This document shows, piece by piece, positions 45,453-53,374 of a stretch of DNA of 64,000 nucleotides (the stretch's first letter is position 1; the number at the start of each line of letters is the position of its first letter). The stretch is from Rubrivivax sp. Its GTDB lineage: Bacteria; Pseudomonadota; Gammaproteobacteria; Burkholderiales; Burkholderiaceae_C. The DNA lies in NCBI GenBank assembly GCA_016719535.1, contig JADJYX010000012.1, positions 1 through 64,000 on the forward strand, written 5' to 3'. The notes beneath the pieces are model-generated. The model was given only the letters and a program-made list of their open reading frames with translations, searched no databases and was not told the origin of the DNA. The position numbers were made by a program, and so were the translations under genes.

Positions 45453-45464
45453 GTTACCGGTAAC
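45453..45464. promoter_or_regulatory. LacI/GntR-type operator palindrome
   Basis: GTTACCGGTAAC is a perfect 12-bp palindrome in the shared promoter region between the lactonase/ABC operon and the LacI-family gene. The sequence style matches operators of gluconate-type LacI regulators. A related half-site, ACCGGTAGCG, occurs near 45561-45570. Confidence 0.6.
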
Positions 45465-45605
45465 TGGTAGATACCCGCGAAGCAGGCGCGGTCCGGACGC
45501 CACTATGATGCGCAGCACCTGCATGTGGGTGGGCATGCGCGGCGCAGCGAGCAGGCTGAAACCGGTAGCGCCTGCCCGCCGCTTCATTCACCGGAGCCGT
45601 CTGAC

Positions 45606-46712
45606 TTGCCCGCTCGCAAGATACCCGCCGGGCCCACCACCACCTCCGCCGCGGCCCGCCGCGCAGGCGCCGTGGTGCGCCCCGCGGCCACCCAGGTCAC
45701 CATGTCCGACATCGCCGCCCGCGTGGGGGTGTCGAAGATGACCGTCTCGCGCGCGCTCAACCGCGAAGGCAGCAGTCCGCGCAGCACCAGCGAAGCGCTT
45801 CGCCAGCGCATCCTGCAGGCCTGCCACGAGATGGGCTATGTCATCGACCAGACGGCGCGCACCTTCTCGTCCAAGCGCTCGGGCTTCGTCGCAGCCCTGT
45901 TGCCGGCACTGAACAACTCGAACTTCTCCGACACCGCGCATGGCCTGACCGCAGCGCTGGAAAGCAGCGGCCTGCAGGTGCTGCTGGGCTATACCGACTA
46001 CGACAGCGCCACCGAAGAGCGGTTGCTGCGCGCCATGCTGAGCCGCCGGCCCGAGGGTGTCGTGGTCACCGGCGGCACGCACACGCCGGGCGCGCACAGG
46101 CTGCTGAAATCCGCCGGCATCCCGGTCATCGAGACCTGGGACCTGCCCACCCAGCCCGTGGAACACTGCGTGGGCTTCTCCAATGCCGAGGCCGTGGGCC
46201 AGCTCGTGCGCGGCTTGCATGCGCAGGGCTACCGGCGCATCGCATTCCTGGGCGGTGTGCCCGAAAGCGACGCCCGCGGCGCGGACCGGCGGCGCGGCTT
46301 CGACCGCGCGATGCGTGCGCTGAAGCTCGACGCCACGCGCCAGCTCAGTGTCGGCCAGGCCCCGGTGTCGATGGAGCATGGCGCGCAGGGCGTGGTGCAG
46401 CTGCTGCGCCGCTGGCCCGATACGCAGGCGCTGGTGTGTGTGTCCGACCACCCGGCCTTCGGTGCGCTGGCCGAATGCCAGCGCCGCGGCATCGAAGTGC
46501 CGGGCCGGCTGGCCATCGCGGGCTTTGGCGGCTTCGAGGTCGGTGCGAGCTGCCACCCCCGGTTGACCACGGTCGCCGTCGACTGCACCGGCATCGGCCG
46601 CGCGGCGGGCGAGTTGCTGCTGCGTGCCATCGCCGCCGCACGCGAAGGCGGCCGCCTGCCACCCGAGACGGTGATGATCCCCTACCGCGTGGAAATGCGC
46701 GCCAGCAGCTGA
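45606..46712 (+). CDS. LacI-family transcriptional regulator
   Basis: A repressor of about 368 residues: a helix-turn-helix (VTMSDIAARVGVSKMTVSRA) followed by a sugar-binding domain (VAALLPALNNSNFSDTAHGL; GYRRIAFLGGVPESDARGAD; CVSDHPAFGALAECQRRGIE). It probably controls the divergent sugar-uptake/lactonase operon at the palindrome between them. TTG 45606 with GGAG nine bases upstream includes the residues normally found before the HTH. ATG 45702 would cut into the HTH. Confidence 0.88.
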   Translation: MPARKIPAGPTTTSAAARRAGAVVRPAATQVTMSDIAARVGVSKMTVSRALNREGSSPRSTSEALRQRILQACHEMGYVIDQTARTFSSKRSGFVAALLPALNNSNFSDTAHGLTAALESSGLQVLLGYTDYDSATEERLLRAMLSRRPEGVVVTGGTHTPGAHRLLKSAGIPVIETWDLPTQPVEHCVGFSNAEAVGQLVRGLHAQGYRRIAFLGGVPESDARGADRRRGFDRAMRALKLDATRQLSVGQAPVSMEHGAQGVVQLLRRWPDTQALVCVSDHPAFGALAECQRRGIEVPGRLAIAGFGGFEVGASCHPRLTTVAVDCTGIGRAAGELLLRAIAAAREGGRLPPETVMIPYRVEMRASS

Positions 46713-46770
46713 GCCACGGCGCGCGCCCGCCGCCGCTGCCGTCGACCGCCGCCGAAGGCCGGTGGTGATG

Positions 46771-47109
46771 TCAGCGCCGCGCGACCGTCTGCTCGGCGCC
46801 CGGCAGCGGGTAGGCATCGGCCACGTAGGCCGGCCCCTTCATCAACCACACGATGACGCAGCCGATCGCCACGGTGAGCACCAGCGTCCAGTGCAGCACC
46901 ACCAGGCCGATCAGCCGGTAGGTCAGCAGCAGCAGGTCGCGTTCTTCGGCCGCCGACGGCTGCCCGGGCGCGGCCCACCAGAGGACCAGCGCCACCGCCA
47001 TGGGCAGGGCGGTGCCGAGGACCAGGATGACCGGCAGGCGCCTGAACAGCGCCCATTCGCGGCCCGGCGGCGACCGTTGAAAACCGGGCAATCGGTTCAG
47101 CGCAGGCAT
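46771..47109 (-). CDS. Two-helix membrane protein of unknown function
   Basis: A 112-residue protein: MPALNRLPGFQRSPPGREWA, then helices PVILVLGTALPMAVALVLWW and LVVLHWTLVLTVAIGCVIVW, ending in ADAYPLPGAEQTVARR. I do not recognise a named family. It lies about 35 bases downstream of the DCC-family gene on the same strand and may be co-transcribed. Confidence 0.6.
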   Translation of the reverse strand: MPALNRLPGFQRSPPGREWALFRRLPVILVLGTALPMAVALVLWWAAPGQPSAAEERDLLLLTYRLIGLVVLHWTLVLTVAIGCVIVWLMKGPAYVADAYPLPGAEQTVARR

Positions 47110-47143
47110 CGCGGCGCCGCGCTGCAGCCGCAAGGCCCGCCCG

Positions 47144-47863
47144 TCATGCGGCGCCCTCTGCGGACGGGCGCGCAGCCGGCGCGGGGTCGCTGCCGGCACG
47201 CTGTTCAGCGCTCGCCAGCGGCACGTGGCACATCTTCTGCCCGTCCCATCGCTGGCCGCACCAGCAGCGGCCTTCGGCGTCGATGATGCAGGTGCCGCTG
47301 CCGCAGCAGCGCGGGTCTTCGGTCATGCCGGACTCCTTCTCGTACGTGACCAGGGGGCCGCACGCGGTGAGCGCGGTGTCGGCGCCGGCCCGGCGGCGAC
47401 CCGCGGCGCGCGCCGGTCGGTCCAGGCGCAAAGCCCACCGCTGCAGCACCGGCCGCAGGCGCAGGAACAGGCGGTAGGCGCGCTCCATCACCCAGGGCAG
47501 GCCCGGCAAGCGGCCGGCGCGGGCCAGCCAGCGCCAGCCGGGCAAGGCAGCCCACAGGGCCAGGAAGGCCTGCGCGCCGCTCAGCAGTCGACCGTCGGCA
47601 TCGCGCACATGCAGCCGCGCCAGCAACTGTTCGCGCGTGGTGCCGGGCGGCAAGGGCTGCGCGGTGTCGCTGACGTCGGCAAAACACACCGGTGCGCGTG
47701 CCGGCAGGCCGCGATAGACCGCCATCTCGCGCCGGCACAGCGGGCACGCGCCGTCGTACCAGACGGTGAGCCCCGCGCTCGCGGCGTCACCGACGCCGAC
47801 ACCTTGCGTACCGCGGTCTTTCCGTTCGCCGGCCAGCCCGACGTCGGCGCCGTCAACCCTCAT
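47144..47863 (-). CDS. DCC-family thiol oxidoreductase with Cys-rich C-terminal extension
   Basis: A 239-residue protein. Residues about 32-150 form a DUF393/DCC domain with the redox motif VWYDGACPLCRREMAVYRGL, expected to act in thiol-disulfide exchange. The C-terminal 60 residues contain EDPRCCGSGTCIIDAEGRCW and CGQRWDGQKMCHVP, a compact Cys-rich module that elsewhere looks like a separate small protein. Here the two are one uninterrupted frame. A start at the internal ATG before EDPRCC is possible, making two genes. The upstream ATG at 47863 has AGGG nearby. Confidence 0.65.
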   Translation of the reverse strand: MRVDGADVGLAGERKDRGTQGVGVGDAASAGLTVWYDGACPLCRREMAVYRGLPARAPVCFADVSDTAQPLPPGTTREQLLARLHVRDADGRLLSGAQAFLALWAALPGWRWLARAGRLPGLPWVMERAYRLFLRLRPVLQRWALRLDRPARAAGRRRAGADTALTACGPLVTYEKESGMTEDPRCCGSGTCIIDAEGRCWCGQRWDGQKMCHVPLASAEQRAGSDPAPAARPSAEGAA

Positions 47864-48104
47864 GCCCGCTCACCCTTTCGCCATCGAACAGAACCTGATG
47901 TCATGGCCCCGACGATAGTCACTTGCACCTCAGGACGGTTCTTGCCCGCCGCTTGACCCCGCGATTCCAGCGCCATTGCGCGTCGAACACGGGTCAAAAC
48001 CCGGCACACCTCCGCCACGCCATCGCGCCGCGCGACCGGCGGCTGCCGGTTGTGCGGCAGCTTGCTATCCTTTGCGCGCCTGCTGCTTCGACGATTTCGC
48101 CACC

Positions 48105-48527
48105 ATGCTGATCCGCCTGATCTATCTGAGCCAAGCCGTCGGCCCGCAGACGGCGGCACTCACCGATTCGATCCTGCGCACGGCGCAGGCCTGGAATACA
48201 CCCAACGGCATCACCGGCGTGCTCTGCGAAGGGCAAGGGGTCTATCTGCAGGTGCTCGAAGGCGAGCGTGGCGTGGTGACGCGCCTGTATGCGCGCATCC
48301 ATGCGGATCCGCGCCATGCCGATCTGGAGCTGCTTCACTGCGAGGCCATCACCGAGCGCCGCTACGGTGAATGGTCGATGGCGCATGTCGGCCTGTCCGA
48401 TGTCGACCCGCAGACGAAGATCGTCTGGCCCGATTTCGATCCCTACTCGGCCAACGGCGCCTTGGTCATGGCGCGCATCGACGCACTCGTCGCCCAGGGC
48501 CGGCGGGTCCGCACGCCGTCGAGCTGA
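48105..48527 (+). CDS. BLUF-domain blue-light photoreceptor
   Basis: A 140-residue BLUF protein that binds FAD and senses blue light. The flavin-site residues are in register with AppA: Tyr7 (LIRLIYLSQ), Asn31 (AWNTPNGITG) and Gln49 (GVYLQVLEGE). The following GEWSMAHVGL carries the Trp/Met output region. No extra domain is attached, so signalling must go through a partner protein. It sits between a DCC oxidoreductase and an anti-sigma/ECF sigma pair. Confidence 0.92.
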   Translation: MLIRLIYLSQAVGPQTAALTDSILRTAQAWNTPNGITGVLCEGQGVYLQVLEGERGVVTRLYARIHADPRHADLELLHCEAITERRYGEWSMAHVGLSDVDPQTKIVWPDFDPYSANGALVMARIDALVAQGRRVRTPSS

Positions 48528-48596
48528 TCGCGTCGCGGGTGCGGATCGCGTCGCGCGTTCGCGGGCGCGCGTCCGGGGGCCGCCGCAGGCCCTGCC

Positions 48597-48809
48597 TCAA
48601 CCCCTGCCCTCTGCGGCCCGGCGCAGCCTGGCCAGGATGCGCAAGCTGTAGCCGGCGTCCAGCGAACGAAGCCCAGCCAGGCCATCGCGGATCAGCTGCT
48701 GCGCGCAGACTTCATCGCGAAGCGCCGCGTCGTGCTTCAGGCGCCCGAGCAGCGTGGTCAATTCGGCGTCGGTCAGCTCACCGTCCAGAAGGCGTGCGGC
48801 GTCGTTCAT
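48597..48809 (-). CDS. Short RseA-like anti-sigma factor candidate
   Basis: A 70-residue soluble protein: MNDAARLLDGELTDAELTTL, then LGRLKHDAALRDEVCAQQLI, then RDGLAGLRSLDAGYSLRI. The N-terminal DGEL motif and helices resemble the sigma-binding domain of RseA. The transmembrane and periplasmic parts of RseA are missing. It is encoded directly after the ECF sigma gene (10 bases), as cognate anti-sigma factors are. ATG 48809 has GGAG about nine bases upstream. It could be a cytoplasmic anti-sigma factor with its own sensing mode. Confidence 0.68.
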   Translation of the reverse strand: MNDAARLLDGELTDAELTTLLGRLKHDAALRDEVCAQQLIRDGLAGLRSLDAGYSLRILARLRRAAEGRG

Positions 48810-48819
48810 GGCATGGCTC

Positions 48820-49422
48820 CTACCAGCGCCTGTCGCGCGTGGCGGCAAGCAGCGGGCGTGCGCGCTGCGCGATGGCTTCGCGTGCCCGGAAGATGTGGGA
48901 CTTGACGGTATTCACGGGCTGGCCGAGGGCCGCCGCGATGGCCTTGTAGTCCAGTCCGTCGATTTCGCGCATCAGCAGCGCACGGCGCTGCACCTCGGGC
49001 AGGGCTGCGACTTCGGCGTCGAGGCGCGCGAACAGCTGGTGCGCCATCGCTTCTTCCTCGGGGCTGGGTGCAACCCCGAATCGGTCGTCCTCGCCGGCAT
49101 CGTCGAGCAACTGCACGGGCCGGTCGTCCTGGCGGTTCTGCGCGCTGCGCAGATAGCTCCTGGCCGCGTTGCGGGCGATCGTCGACAGCCAGGCCGCAAA
49201 CTCGCCGTCGGGCCTGAAACTCGTCAAAGCAACAAAGGCGCTCAGGAAAACCTCCTGGGTCAGTTCTTCGGTGACCCGGTCGTCACGCACGAGCTGCCGG
49301 ATCGTTGCCGCCACCCGCCGCTGGTACTTCACCACCAGCACCTCGAACGCCACGGTCTCGCCTTGCTGGGCACGGGCCACCAGCGCGGCGTCGATGGTGC
49401 CCGCGAGCAGGCGTTCGCTCAA
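48820..49422 (-). CDS. ECF (RpoE-type) RNA polymerase sigma factor
   Basis: A 200-residue sigma-70 family ECF factor. Region 2 is FEVLVVKYQRRVAATIRQLV, LTQEVFLSAFVAL and FAAWLSTIARNAARSYLRSA; region 4 is LPEVQRRALLMREIDGLDYK and AIAAALGQPVNTVKSHIFRA. The start is TTG 49422, preceded by AGGGAGG at proper spacing; upstream in-frame codons would add a basic leader. It is coupled to the short anti-sigma candidate and divergent from an FAD oxidoreductase. Light or oxidative stress is a likely cue given the BLUF gene nearby. Confidence 0.88.
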   Translation of the reverse strand: MSERLLAGTIDAALVARAQQGETVAFEVLVVKYQRRVAATIRQLVRDDRVTEELTQEVFLSAFVALTSFRPDGEFAAWLSTIARNAARSYLRSAQNRQDDRPVQLLDDAGEDDRFGVAPSPEEEAMAHQLFARLDAEVAALPEVQRRALLMREIDGLDYKAIAAALGQPVNTVKSHIFRAREAIAQRARPLLAATRDRRW

Positions 49423-49716
49423 GGCCACCTCCCTGATCCGTTCAAGCGCCGGCCGGGCGCCTGCTTGCGAGCCCGCTCCGGTGTGCCCGCGTCCGCAACG
49501 GACCTTGCGGCTGCATGACGCCACGGCAGCGCAAAAGTTGCAGGGCCCGCCGCCATTTTCTGCTGCACGAACGTCACCGGACGCGGCGACACCATCGCCC
49601 CCCGATGGCCCGCGGGGCGGGCACGTGGCAGTCCGTCGCCGATCAACTGCAACTCCGACGAAGTTTTGGCGTTAGCCAGCCTGAAGCCAGCCCCGGCGGA
49701 AGGGAAGACAGCGTCA
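49423..49716. promoter_or_regulatory. Divergent promoter region of the sigma factor and FAD oxidoreductase genes
   Basis: This gap of about 290 bases between two divergent starts holds no gene. It is the obvious place for an autoregulated ECF promoter; I could not confidently place a -35/-10 pair. Confidence 0.4.
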
Positions 49717-50865
49717 ATGAGACAGCATCGAATCAGCGATCCCGGCAGCATATGGACCGACCGCGCGCCACCGCGGATTGCCGTTGTCGGCGCCGGCATG
49801 GCCGGCCTGACCTGCGCACGCGAGTTGTGTCTGCGCGGCTGCGACCCGGTGGTCTTCGAGGCCAGTGACCGCCTGGGCGGCCGCTGCAGCTCGCGCGCCA
49901 CCCCGATCGGCTGGTTCGACGACGGCGCCCAGTGCATCAGCGGGGTCACCCGCCTGTCCGCGCATGCCGTGCAGCGCCCCGGTGAGCTGGCCGCACTGCA
50001 TGCCTGGACCCTTGCGACGACACCTGCCGAGGACGAACGTGATGGCAGGAAGTGGCGCAAGGATGAAGACGAAGCGGATGTCACCCGAACCCTGAAGCCG
50101 ATGGGCGCGGTCGGCGTGCCGACGATGATGGCGCTGGCCCATGCGCTGGCACGGCCGCTGGACGTGCGGCTGCGCACCCCCGTTCTGCAGGCCCAATGGC
50201 GGAGCGAAGGCTGGACACTGCCCGGCGCCGCGGGCGCGATCGACGAGGCCTTCGAAGCCCTCGTGATCGCCATTCCGGCACCCCTGGCCCTGCCGCTCGT
50301 GCGCGCATCGCCCGCACTGACGGACGCCCTGCGCGGCGTGCGCTACCGCAGCCGCTGGGTGCTGCTGCTCGGCTCCGAGCGACCTGTCGGCCTGCCCGGC
50401 TACCGTGAATTCCAGGTCGGCCCGATCGAGCGCATCGCCGCCATGCACAGCAAGCCCGGGCGCCACGCCGGCGCGCCACAGCGCTGGTTCATCGAAGCGG
50501 ATGCGCGCTGGTCGCTGCGCCACGAACAGGACGACGCCGAGACGGTGGCCGATCTGCTGCTCGACAATTTCCGCGCGCATGCAGGCCGGCCGGTGACGCC
50601 CAACTACCTTCGTGCGCACCGATGGCGTCATGCTTTCGTCGAAACGCCCGCCACCACGCCCTGGCGGACCGAATGCCTGTGGGACGGCGATGTGCGGCTG
50701 GGCGTTTGCGGCGACAGCGTGGTGGCCAGCCAGGTCGACCGGGTCCACGGCAGCGGTATCGCCATGGCGCGCGCGGTGGCCGAGGGTTTGACGTTCCGCC
50801 GCGAAGGCGCCGTTGCGGGCACACTCGGCTCAAGATCCGGGCAGGCGCTGGCGGCGCAGCTGTGA
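49717..50865 (+). CDS. FAD-dependent amine oxidase/renalase-like protein
   Basis: A 382-residue flavoprotein with the dinucleotide motif IAVVGAGMAGLTCARELCLR, the GG-Arg motif EASDRLGGRCSSRATPIGWF and a C-terminal FAD-contacting stretch (GVCGDSVVASQVDRVHGSGI). It resembles renalase-like NAD(P)/FAD proteins common in photo-oxidative stress loci. It starts at ATG 49717 after AAGGGAAG. It is divergent from the ECF sigma gene, and a SOUL heme protein gene follows. Confidence 0.8.
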   Translation: MRQHRISDPGSIWTDRAPPRIAVVGAGMAGLTCARELCLRGCDPVVFEASDRLGGRCSSRATPIGWFDDGAQCISGVTRLSAHAVQRPGELAALHAWTLATTPAEDERDGRKWRKDEDEADVTRTLKPMGAVGVPTMMALAHALARPLDVRLRTPVLQAQWRSEGWTLPGAAGAIDEAFEALVIAIPAPLALPLVRASPALTDALRGVRYRSRWVLLLGSERPVGLPGYREFQVGPIERIAAMHSKPGRHAGAPQRWFIEADARWSLRHEQDDAETVADLLLDNFRAHAGRPVTPNYLRAHRWRHAFVETPATTPWRTECLWDGDVRLGVCGDSVVASQVDRVHGSGIAMARAVAEGLTFRREGAVAGTLGSRSGQALAAQL

Positions 50866-51040
50866 GGTCGGCCTCGATTCAGCGGTCGGCCGGAGCAGGC
50901 CTGACGACCGACAACGTACACCTGGCGCCAGCCGGCCCGATCCGCAACGACGAAGTCGAACGCTTCGATCGGCTCGCCGCAACCCGGTGGATCCGCAACC
51001 TGTCCGTCCTCGACACTGCCAGCCCTGACCAGACCGCCGC

Positions 51041-51673
51041 ATGAAACCCGATCCGTTTGCCGCCCTCGTGCGCACCTTGCTGTGGTTGACGCTGGCCGCC
51101 CTGCCGCTGTGGAGCCACGCCATCGAAGAGCCCGACCACGAGGTCGTCCGCTCGCTCGACAACCAGGTGACGCTGCGCCAGTACGCACCCTATGTCGTGG
51201 CCGAGGTGCTGCTGGATGCCACGGCCGAAGAGGCGGGCAGCCAGGCCTTCCCGATCCTGGCGGGCTATATCTTCGGCAAGAACAAGGGCGAGAGGAAATT
51301 CGCCATGACCGCGCCGGTGACCCAGACCGCCGAGCCCGTGAAGATGGAGATGACCGCCCCGGTGACGCAGTCCGCGGCGGCGGGCGGCATGCGTGTGCAG
51401 TTTGTCCTGCCCAAGGGCGTGACGCTGGCGTCCGCCCCGCAACCGCTGGATCCGCGCGTGCAACTGCGCCTCGTGCCGGCCAGCCGGTGGGCGGCCATCC
51501 GGTATTCGGGGACCTGGTCGCGTTCCAACGACGAAGAGCACCTTGCGCTGCTGAGGGCCACGCTCGACAAGGCCGGCGTGGCCACCCAGGGCGAGCCCGT
51601 GCTGGCGCGCTACAACGCGCCCTTCACGCCGTGGTTCTTGCGGCGCAACGAGATCTGGCTGGCCCTGCGCTGA
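51041..51673 (+). CDS. SOUL-family heme-binding protein
   Basis: A 210-residue protein with an N-terminal hydrophobic leader (ALVRTLLWLTLAALPLWSHA) and a SOUL domain (VTLRQYAPYVVAEVLLDATA; GERKFAMTAPVTQTAEPVKM; FLRRNEIWLALR). The repeated MTAPV motif is characteristic. SOUL proteins bind heme or porphyrin. It is the second plus-strand gene of the light/stress neighbourhood; 50866-51040 carries a short open frame with no recognisable start. Confidence 0.88.
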   Translation: MKPDPFAALVRTLLWLTLAALPLWSHAIEEPDHEVVRSLDNQVTLRQYAPYVVAEVLLDATAEEAGSQAFPILAGYIFGKNKGERKFAMTAPVTQTAEPVKMEMTAPVTQSAAAGGMRVQFVLPKGVTLASAPQPLDPRVQLRLVPASRWAAIRYSGTWSRSNDEEHLALLRATLDKAGVATQGEPVLARYNAPFTPWFLRRNEIWLALR

Positions 51674-51726
51674 CGGCGGTACCCGGCAGGCCGCGCGCCC
51701 GCCGTCGACACCCGCGGACCGGCGCC

Positions 51727-52560
51727 TCAGCGAAACACCGGCGCGCGCTTGTCCAGCCCCGCACGCACGGCTTCCACCTGGTTGGGGCTGCCGATCAGCC
51801 GCTGCTGCTCGTGCGACTCGGCCAGCAGCACCGAGCGTGCATCGACCGGTGTCGCGGCATTGAGCAGCCGCTTGCCGGCGCGGATGGCATCGGGGCTGCG
51901 GCCGGCGATCTGGCGCGCCAGCGCGCGCGCCGCGGCCAGCGGGTCGTCGGCCAGCCGCGTGGCCAGGCCGATGCGCACGGCCTCCTCGCCGCCGACGATG
52001 CGGCCGCTGAAGGTGAGGTCGCGCACGACGTCGGCGCGGCACAGCTCGGTCAGCAGCGCGATGCCGGCCATGTCGGGCACCAGGCCCCATTGGATCTCCA
52101 GCACCGACAGCTGCACGTCGGCGGTCACGATGCGCAGGTCGGCGCCCAGCGCCACCTGCAGCCCGCCACCGAAGGCCACGCCGTGCACGGCGGCGATCAC
52201 CGGCACCGGCAGTTCGCGCCAGCCCCAGGCCACGCCTTGCGCGCCGTTGGCGATGCCGCGCGTGCGCGGCACCAGGTCGCCCAGCGTGCCCTGGGTGCTG
52301 CTGGTGCCGCCGCCGGCCATCTCGCCGAAGCGGCCCTTGTCCAGGCCCGCGCAGAAGGCACGCCCCTCGCCGTGCAGCACCACCGCGCGCACCGCGGGGT
52401 CGGTCTGCAGGCGGTCGATGGCGCCCATCAGCGAGCGGAACATCGCCGCGTCCAGCGCATTCATCTTGTCGCTGCGCACCAGCGCCACCTCGGCGACGCC
52501 GTGGGCGTCGACGCTGACGCGCACGCGCGCGGGGTCGATGGGGGTGTCGTTCGCATCCAT
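51727..52560 (-). CDS. Crotonase-fold enoyl-CoA hydratase/isomerase
   Basis: A 277-residue crotonase family protein: oxyanion-hole segments GRAFCAGLDKGRFGEM and AVHGVAFGGGLQVALGADLR, and the catalytic loop LEIQWGLVPDMAG. It acts on CoA thioesters, hydrating or isomerising double bonds. It is the third gene of a thiolase-crotonase-crotonase operon, 11 bases after its neighbour. Confidence 0.87.
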   Translation of the reverse strand: MDANDTPIDPARVRVSVDAHGVAEVALVRSDKMNALDAAMFRSLMGAIDRLQTDPAVRAVVLHGEGRAFCAGLDKGRFGEMAGGGTSSTQGTLGDLVPRTRGIANGAQGVAWGWRELPVPVIAAVHGVAFGGGLQVALGADLRIVTADVQLSVLEIQWGLVPDMAGIALLTELCRADVVRDLTFSGRIVGGEEAVRIGLATRLADDPLAAARALARQIAGRSPDAIRAGKRLLNAATPVDARSVLLAESHEQQRLIGSPNQVEAVRAGLDKRAPVFR

Positions 52561-52571
52561 GGTGGCCCTTC

Positions 52572-53369
52572 TCAGCGCGCAAAGCGCGGCTGGCGCTTCT
52601 CGAGGAAGGCGCTCACGCCCTCGGCGAAGCTCGGCTGGTCGAGCAGCGCGCCCTGGCGCTCGGTTTCGTACGCCTGCTGCTGCGCGAAGTCATGGCCGGC
52701 CACCACCTCGTAGCAGCGCCGCGTCTCCAGCGCCGCATGCGCCGGCAGCGCGGCCAGGCGCCCGGCCAGTGCCAGCGCCTCGGCCTGCAGCACATCGTCG
52801 TCGACACAGGCCCAGATCAGGCCCCAGTCCTTCGCCGTCTCGGCCGGCAGTCGGTCGCCCAGCAGCGTCAGCGCCATCGCGCGGCTGCGGCCGATGGCAC
52901 GCTCCAGCAGCCAGCTCGTGCCCAGGTCGGGCAGGATGCCGAGCCTGGGCATGAAGGGCAGGTAGAAGTAAGACGACTTCGCCGCCACCACGATGTCGGC
53001 CGACAGCGCCAGCGCCACGCCGGCACCGGCGGCCACGCCGTTCATCGCGCACACCACCGGCATCGGCATCTCGTGCAGCAGGTGCAGCAGCGGGTTGGAA
53101 AGCGCGCGCATCATCTGCTGCGCGCGCTGGCCGCGTGTCAGGCCGTCGTCGTGGCCGCTGCCCACCGAGGTGAGGTCGGCGCCGGCACAGAAGCCCCTGC
53201 CCTCGCCGGTCAGGATCACGGCGCGCACCGTGCGGTCGTCGCGCAGCTGCAGCAGCGCATCGCGCAGCTGCTCCTGCATCGGGATGGCGATCGGATTCAG
53301 GCGCGCCGCGTTGGTCAGCACGATGCGCGCCACGCCCTCGGCCGGGCGCTCGGTTCGCAGGCAGTCCAT
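52572..53369 (-). CDS. Crotonase-fold enoyl-CoA hydratase (PaaG-like)
   Basis: A 265-residue crotonase with GEGRGFCAGADLTSVG and MNGVAAGAGVALALSADIVV (oxyanion hole) and FMPRLGILPDLGTSWLLERA, whose Asp matches the PaaG/isomerase type rather than the two-Glu hydratases. The substrate is probably an unsaturated acyl-CoA. ATG 53369 lies six bases after the thiolase stop. It is the second gene of the operon. Confidence 0.85.
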   Translation of the reverse strand: MDCLRTERPAEGVARIVLTNAARLNPIAIPMQEQLRDALLQLRDDRTVRAVILTGEGRGFCAGADLTSVGSGHDDGLTRGQRAQQMMRALSNPLLHLLHEMPMPVVCAMNGVAAGAGVALALSADIVVAAKSSYFYLPFMPRLGILPDLGTSWLLERAIGRSRAMALTLLGDRLPAETAKDWGLIWACVDDDVLQAEALALAGRLAALPAHAALETRRCYEVVAGHDFAQQQAYETERQGALLDQPSFAEGVSAFLEKRQPRFAR

Positions 53370-53374
53370 CGTTG

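Noticed and set aside
50866..51040. Short frame reading LTTDNVHLAPAGPIRNDEVERF as a gene
   Set aside because: There is no start codon or ribosome site close to it and no family match.
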